Origin: JAIWNK01 sp964453115
GTDB taxonomy: Bacteria > Chloroflexota > Anaerolineae > Anaerolineales > Anaerolineaceae
Assembly: GCA_964453115.1 (NCBI GenBank)
Contig: CAYVRT010000001.1
Coordinates: 1-64,000 of the forward strand
Direction: 5' to 3'
Length of the DNA stretch: 64,000 nucleotides
A program made the translations under genes and the position numbers. Positions 60,083 through 64,000 of this stretch are shown in pieces (within the stretch, counting starts at the first letter, position 1; each line of letters begins with the position of its first letter). The notes beneath the pieces are model-generated. The model did no database searches and was not told the origin of the DNA. It was given only the letters and a program-made list of their open reading frames with translations.

Positions 60083-61306
60083 ATGATGGCTGAATTTTTG
60101 AAATTGCGTTTGCCGGACGAGGCGAGTGAACTGTTCTTTGGGCAACTGCCATCTGTGCGGGTTGGGGTGGAATGGTTGCCAACCCGCGCTGCGCTGGGTC
60201 GGGTGCTGGCACAGGATTTGCTCTCTGAGGAAGCGTTGCCAGCCTTTGCGCGCAGCTCGGTGGATGGCTATGCTGTACGGGCGGGCGATACGTTTGGGGC
60301 AAGTGATAGCCTGCCAGCCTATGTGCAACTGGTGGGCGAGGTGCCAATGGGCGCTGCGCCGGGGTTTGCCCTCAACAGTGGGCAGGCAGCATTGATTCAC
60401 ACTGGCGGCATGTTGCCGGCAGGGGCGGATGCGGTGGTGATGCTGGAATATACGCAGCCGGCGCGCCATGCTGAGGTGGAAGTGTTGCGGGCGGTGGGGG
60501 TGGGTGAGAATACTTTGCAGATTGGCGAGGATGTGCGCCCCGGCGATTGTGTGCTGCGGGCCGGAACCTTGCTGCGCGCCGCACAATTGGGCGGGCTGTT
60601 GGCGTTGGGGCAGTTGCAGGTGGCCGTGGCGCGCCGGCCAACGTTTGGCATTCTTTCAACCGGTGATGAAGTGATTCCGCCCATGCAGCGCCCGTTGCCG
60701 GGGCAGGTGCGCGACCTGAACACCGGCGCGCTGGCGGCGCTGGTGGAACAATTTGGTGGCATGGCGCGGGAGTATCCCATTGTGCCGGACCGGGCCGAGG
60801 CGCTTGAGGCGGCACTCCAACAGGCGCGGGCCGAGAATGATGCGGTCATTATCACGGCCGGCTCTTCTGCCAGCACGCGCGATCTGACGGCGGATGTGAT
60901 TGACCGGGCGGGCCGTCCGGGGGTGCTGGTGCATGGGGTCAATGTGCGCCCCGGCAAGCCGACCATCCTGGCTGTTTGCGATGGGCAGCCCATCATTGGC
61001 CTGCCGGGCAATCCGGTCAGTGCGCTGGTCATTGCCCGGCTGTTTGTTGCCCCGCTGGTGCAGCGACTGTTGGGCATGGCGTCACAGCTCTGGCCGCAGC
61101 GCCGGGCATGCCTGACGCTGAACATTGCTTCACAGGCTGGACGAGAAGACTACGTGCCGGCGCGGCTGCAAGGCGAACTGGTTGACCCGATTTTCTTCAA
61201 GAGCAATTTAATCTTTACCCTGGGACAGGCCGATGGACTGGTGCGCATTCCAGCCGACGCAACCGGGCTGGAAGCTGGGACAATGGTGGATGTGCTGTTG
61301 ATTTGA
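60083..61306 (+). CDS. moeA: Molybdopterin molybdenumtransferase MoeA, copy 1
   Basis: A 407-residue enzyme that inserts molybdate (or tungstate) into adenylated molybdopterin. Motifs are AFARSSVDGYAVRAGDT, LIHTGGMLPAGADAVVMLE, GILSTGDEVIPP, ITAGSSASTRDLTADVI, HGVNVRPGKPTILAV and IIGLPGNPVSALV. The domain IV C-terminus is complete. Tandem ATGs at 60083 and 60086; the upstream extension of the frame lies inside the previous gene. It is followed by a second, fused MoeA. Confidence 0.94.
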   Translation: MMAEFLKLRLPDEASELFFGQLPSVRVGVEWLPTRAALGRVLAQDLLSEEALPAFARSSVDGYAVRAGDTFGASDSLPAYVQLVGEVPMGAAPGFALNSGQAALIHTGGMLPAGADAVVMLEYTQPARHAEVEVLRAVGVGENTLQIGEDVRPGDCVLRAGTLLRAAQLGGLLALGQLQVAVARRPTFGILSTGDEVIPPMQRPLPGQVRDLNTGALAALVEQFGGMAREYPIVPDRAEALEAALQQARAENDAVIITAGSSASTRDLTADVIDRAGRPGVLVHGVNVRPGKPTILAVCDGQPIIGLPGNPVSALVIARLFVAPLVQRLLGMASQLWPQRRACLTLNIASQAGREDYVPARLQGELVDPIFFKSNLIFTLGQADGLVRIPADATGLEAGTMVDVLLI

Positions 61307-61319
61307 GGAGCCGAAGACG

Positions 61320-63278
61320 ATGAGTGTTTATTTAAAAGATATTCCGTTGACTGAGGCGCAGGTGCGCTTGTGGGACGAGTTGAAGTCCATTGGGCTGGAT
61401 GGGCTGTTGGGGGTTGAGGAAATTGCCCTGGATGAACACGCACTGGGTCGGGTGCTGGCAGAGGCGGTGTGGGCGCGAATGTGTTCGCCGCATTACCACG
61501 CTTCGGCGATGGATGGATTTGCACTGCGGGCCGAACAGACGGATGGCGCCTCGACGATGCAGCCGGTGACGTTGCACCTGGGCGGTGAGGCGGCGTATGT
61601 GGATACGGGCGATGCCCTGCCGTTGTGGGCCAATGCGGTTGTGCCAATTGAGCAGGTCGAGGCGCTCGATGAAACCGGGCAGCCCTCACCAACGCCGCGC
61701 AGCCCGAACAGCATTCGGCTGCGGGCCGCGCTGACGCCCTGGAGCCATGTCCGCCCAATGGGCGAAGACCTGGTGGCAACCCAGCTGGTGTTGCCGGCTG
61801 GGCAGGTGTTGCGGGCGGTAGATTTGGGCGCCCTGGCAGCAAGTGGACAAAGCGGCTTGCAGGTTGCCCGTCGCCCACGCGTGGCAGTTATTCCAACCGG
61901 GACGGAACTGGTGCCAATTGGGCAGGCTGTTCGTGCTGGTGAGATCATTGAATACAATTCGGTTGTGTTGGCGGCGCAGGTGCGTGCCTGGGGCGGCGAG
62001 GTGGTTCGCTATGCGATTGTGCCAGATCAGCTGGAAGCGATTGTGGATGCTGTGCAGCAGGCTGTGGAAGAGAACGACCTGGTGTTGCTGAATGCTGGCT
62101 CTTCGGCGGGGGCGGAAGATTTCTCGGCCTGTGTGGTGGAAACGGTTGGCCGCTTGCTGGTGCATGGCGTGGCGGTTCGTCCGGGGCATCCGGTCATTTT
62201 GGGGGTGGCAGCGCGCAAACAGGCGCCGGGCTGGGCGGTGATTGTTGGTGTGCCGGGCTATCCGGTTTCGGCGGCGTTGACGAATGAGATTTTCGTTGAG
62301 CCGTTGTTGGCTGCCTGGCAGGGCCGACGGGCGCAGCAATTCTACGAGGTGGAGGCGCAATTGACGCGCAAGCTGGTTTCGCCGGCCGGGGATGATGATT
62401 TTGTGCGTGTGGTGGCGGGACGGGTGGGCGAACGATTGGTGGCTGCTCCGCTCTCGCGCGGGGCGGGGGTGATTACTTCGCTGGTGCGGGCGGATGGGAT
62501 TGTGGTGGTGCCGCGCGGTGAACAGGGCCTGGATGCCGGGGCAAGCGTGCGCGTGCGCCTCTATCGCAACCCGGCCGAGTTGGAACGCACCATTTTTGCG
62601 ATTGGCTCGCACGACCTGACGCTGGACTTGCTGGCGCAGTTTTTGGAACTGCGGCAACGACGCCTGGTTTCGGCCAATGTGGGCAGCCTGGGCGGGCTGG
62701 TGGCATTGCGGCGCGGCGAGGCACATTTGGCCGGGGCGCATTTGCTCGACCCGCAGACCGGCGAGTATAACCGCTCCTATGTTGAGCAATACCTTCCCGG
62801 CGTGATGGTGCGGCGGATGGGGTGGGTGGGGCGTGAGCAGGGGTTGATGGTTGCCGCAGGCAATCCAAGGCGGATTGGTGGTTTGGCCGACCTGGTGCGG
62901 GCGGATGTGCGCTTCATCAATCGGCAGCGGGGGGCCGGGACGCGCGTCCTGCTGGACTATCATTTGCAGCAGCTGCACCTGTTGCCGCAGCAGGTGCGTG
63001 GCTATGAACAGGAGGAGTATACACATTTGGCGGTGGCGGCGGCGATTGCCTCGGGACGGGCCGATTGTGGGCTGGGGGTGATGGCAGCCGCGCAGGCGCT
63101 GGAGCTGGATTTCCTGCCGCTCTTCCAGGAGCGTTACGAACTGATTATCCCGTTGGCGGATGAGGAGACGGAACGCCTTTTGCAGCCGCTCTTTGACCTG
63201 ACGCAGGATGCCGCGTTCCGGCAGGCGGTTTCGGCATTGCCTGGCTATGATGTGCGCATCATGGGCGAGATGATGTGA
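61320..63278 (+). CDS. MoeA fused to a periplasmic-binding-protein-like (LysR/ModA type) domain, copy 2
   Basis: A 652-residue fusion. Residues 1-415 are MoeA-like (HASAMDGFALRAEQT, DTGDALPLWANAVVPIEQV, VAVIPTGTELVP, LNAGSSAGAEDFSACVV, GVPGYPVSAAL). Residues 420-652 form a substrate-binding domain (IGSHDLTLDLLAQFLE, GSLGGLVALRRGEAHLAGAHLLDP, INRQRGAGTRVLLDYHL, GRADCGLGVMAAAQ) like those at the end of archaeal MoeA proteins, thought to sense molybdate or tungstate. There is a GAGGAG ribosome site. Two MoeA types together suggest separate molybdenum and tungsten handling; this is inference. Confidence 0.93.
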   Translation: MSVYLKDIPLTEAQVRLWDELKSIGLDGLLGVEEIALDEHALGRVLAEAVWARMCSPHYHASAMDGFALRAEQTDGASTMQPVTLHLGGEAAYVDTGDALPLWANAVVPIEQVEALDETGQPSPTPRSPNSIRLRAALTPWSHVRPMGEDLVATQLVLPAGQVLRAVDLGALAASGQSGLQVARRPRVAVIPTGTELVPIGQAVRAGEIIEYNSVVLAAQVRAWGGEVVRYAIVPDQLEAIVDAVQQAVEENDLVLLNAGSSAGAEDFSACVVETVGRLLVHGVAVRPGHPVILGVAARKQAPGWAVIVGVPGYPVSAALTNEIFVEPLLAAWQGRRAQQFYEVEAQLTRKLVSPAGDDDFVRVVAGRVGERLVAAPLSRGAGVITSLVRADGIVVVPRGEQGLDAGASVRVRLYRNPAELERTIFAIGSHDLTLDLLAQFLELRQRRLVSANVGSLGGLVALRRGEAHLAGAHLLDPQTGEYNRSYVEQYLPGVMVRRMGWVGREQGLMVAAGNPRRIGGLADLVRADVRFINRQRGAGTRVLLDYHLQQLHLLPQQVRGYEQEEYTHLAVAAAIASGRADCGLGVMAAAQALELDFLPLFQERYELIIPLADEETERLLQPLFDLTQDAAFRQAVSALPGYDVRIMGEMM

Positions 63279-63306
63279 AAACACCTTCAGGCTTGTACAA
63301 ACGCTG

Positions 63307-63334
63307 TTGCAGGCCGGTTGGAAATGAGTATACT
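63307..63334 (+). promoter_or_regulatory. Promoter of the peroxiredoxin gene
   Basis: TTGCAG (63307-63312) and TATACT (63329-63334) with a 16-base spacer, 31 bases before the ATG. Confidence 0.55.
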
Positions 63335-63365
63335 GAGCAAAATTAACAATTAAAGAGAGGTTGCA

Positions 63366-63827
63366 ATGCCAGTTTCTGCTGATACAATAGCGCCCGATTT
63401 TGCCCTTTCCGATGCGGATGGGGTCGTTCATCGTCTGTCCGATTTCCGCGGTAAGCGGGTTGTGTTATATTTTTATCCCAAGGACGATACGCCCGGCTGC
63501 ACGACGGAGGCCTGTAGTTTTCGAGATGATTACAGTGCCTATGCTGAGGCAGGGGCGGTGATTCTCGGTATCAGCCCAGATGGGGTGCGCGCCCATGCAA
63601 AGTTTCGCAGCAAGTACGAATTACCCTTCCTCTTGCTTTCGGATGCGGATCACAGCGTTTGCCTGGCCTATGGAGTGTGGGGACGCAAGAAGTTTATGGG
63701 ACGCGAATATGACGGCGTGCTGCGCACGACGTTTTTGATTGGTGAAGATGGACAGGTGCTGCGCGTCTTTGAGAACGTTAAGCCGGATGGTCACAGCCAG
63801 GAAGTGCTGGCTGCCTTGCGCACTTAG
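63366..63827 (+). CDS. bcp: Thiol peroxidase of the BCP/PrxQ peroxiredoxin family
   Basis: A 153-residue thioredoxin-dependent peroxidase that reduces hydrogen peroxide and organic peroxides. The active site YFYPKDDTPGCTTEACSFRD has the peroxidatic Cys in PGCT and the resolving Cys five residues later. Later blocks (VILGISPDGVRAHAKF, FLLLSDADHSVCLAYGVWG) complete the family. An AGAGAGGT ribosome site precedes the ATG. It shares a TTAG stop overlap with the convergent Rrf2-type gene. Confidence 0.95.
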   Translation: MPVSADTIAPDFALSDADGVVHRLSDFRGKRVVLYFYPKDDTPGCTTEACSFRDDYSAYAEAGAVILGISPDGVRAHAKFRSKYELPFLLLSDADHSVCLAYGVWGRKKFMGREYDGVLRTTFLIGEDGQVLRVFENVKPDGHSQEVLAALRT

Positions 63828-64000
63828 CGGGAGCGGGCAACGCGTTGCGGCATGGCGAGCGGGGTTTCCAGGTTCTGTTGCTGCGCTGCCAGGTCTGCCA
63901 GGGTGATTTGGGAGAGGGTTTGGGTAATGCTCTGTTGCAAGTCGCGCCAGAGCATCAGCTGTGCGCATTGCGTTTCTTTGGGGCAGCTGCCCTCACAATT
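63824..64000 (-). CDS. Rrf2-family transcription regulator (IscR/NsrR-like), C-terminal part
   Basis: The last 58 residues of a protein running off the right edge, read NCEGSCPKETQCAQLMLWRD and then helices ending in ITLADLAAQQQNLE. Three cysteines spaced C-x3-C-x5-C, followed by an LWRDLQ helix and an ITL-x-DL end, match the iron-sulfur-binding tail of Rrf2 regulators such as IscR and NsrR. It probably senses iron-sulfur status, nitric oxide or oxidants, in keeping with the adjacent peroxiredoxin. The start and DNA-binding domain lie outside the window. Confidence 0.8.
   Translation of the reverse strand, partial: NCEGSCPKETQCAQLMLWRDLQQSITQTLSQITLADLAAQQQNLETPLAMPQRVARSR

Noticed and set aside
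61686..63431. A 581-codon open frame on the minus strand
   Set aside because: It is antisense to the MoeA fusion and the start of bcp, and is rich in His, Gln and Arg as expected of a shadow frame.

Overview
The window is a continuous piece of a bacterial chromosome with a GC content judged by eye to be in the mid-50s percent. It is gene-dense, with about 53 supported genes and very short spacers. I see no rRNA, tRNA or CRISPR array. The gene set points to the phylum Chloroflexota, most likely class Anaerolineae. The clues are the TIGR03960/TIGR03936 radical-SAM pair, an Asp23/FakA/FakB/RecG/CoaD/SepIVA-like gene string, Ser/Thr kinases fused to extracytoplasmic beta-propellers, a Thr/Pro-repeat surface protein, zinc-type L28, and bd oxidase with two-component systems. 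This placement is inferred from protein families; no marker phylogeny was run.

Layout. 1-580: the end of an IS256-family transposase abutting the degenerate left end of a second, related element. 609-5146 (minus): one probable operon of DUF503, SDR, two radical-SAM-associated proteins and a DUF692/MNIO protein, closed by a terminator. 5213-9111 (plus): folC and lon. 9108-15521 (minus): asp23, fakA, fakB/degV, recG, coaD and a coiled-coil SepIVA/DivIVA-like gene. 15642-15824: rpmB. 15877-17642 (minus): a membrane Ser/Thr kinase and rpe, divergent from a LysM/M23 peptidase, MEMO-family protein, priA and an MFS carrier (17739-23602). 23603-24028 has no ORF but carries strong RNA structure ahead of recX-rny. 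26307-27416 (minus): M29 aminopeptidase.

27530-32850 (plus): polysaccharide genes (dehydrogenase fusion, heparinase-like protein, glycosyltransferase). 32853-40491: two OmpR-type two-component systems flanking cydAB and a cysteine-tailed RidA protein. 40493-48365: exopolysaccharide and envelope genes (GT2, polyprenyl-phosphate sugar transferase, CapD-like, two FemAB proteins around a Nudix hydrolase, and a D-cysteine desulfhydrase-like enzyme). 48362-52555 (minus): tandem sensor kinases, divergent from a Thr/Pro-repeat membrane protein. 53621-57446 (minus): a pair of SPFH-like membrane proteins plus psuG. 57522-63278 (plus): proline dehydrogenase, a pteridine-reductase-like SDR, a UbiA-like protein and two MoeA proteins, one fused to a substrate-binding domain. 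63366-64000: peroxiredoxin and the end of an Rrf2-type regulator.

Common themes are envelope and polysaccharide building, surface sensing by Ser/Thr kinases, translational coupling by ATGA overlaps, convergent genes sharing a four-base stop overlap, and several genes whose -10 hexamer lies exactly six bases before the ATG, which suggests leaderless mRNAs. The observations most worth following up are the structured RNA at 23652-24000, the leaderless pattern, the cysteine-rich RidA, the SPFH-like pair and the tandem sensor-kinase module.
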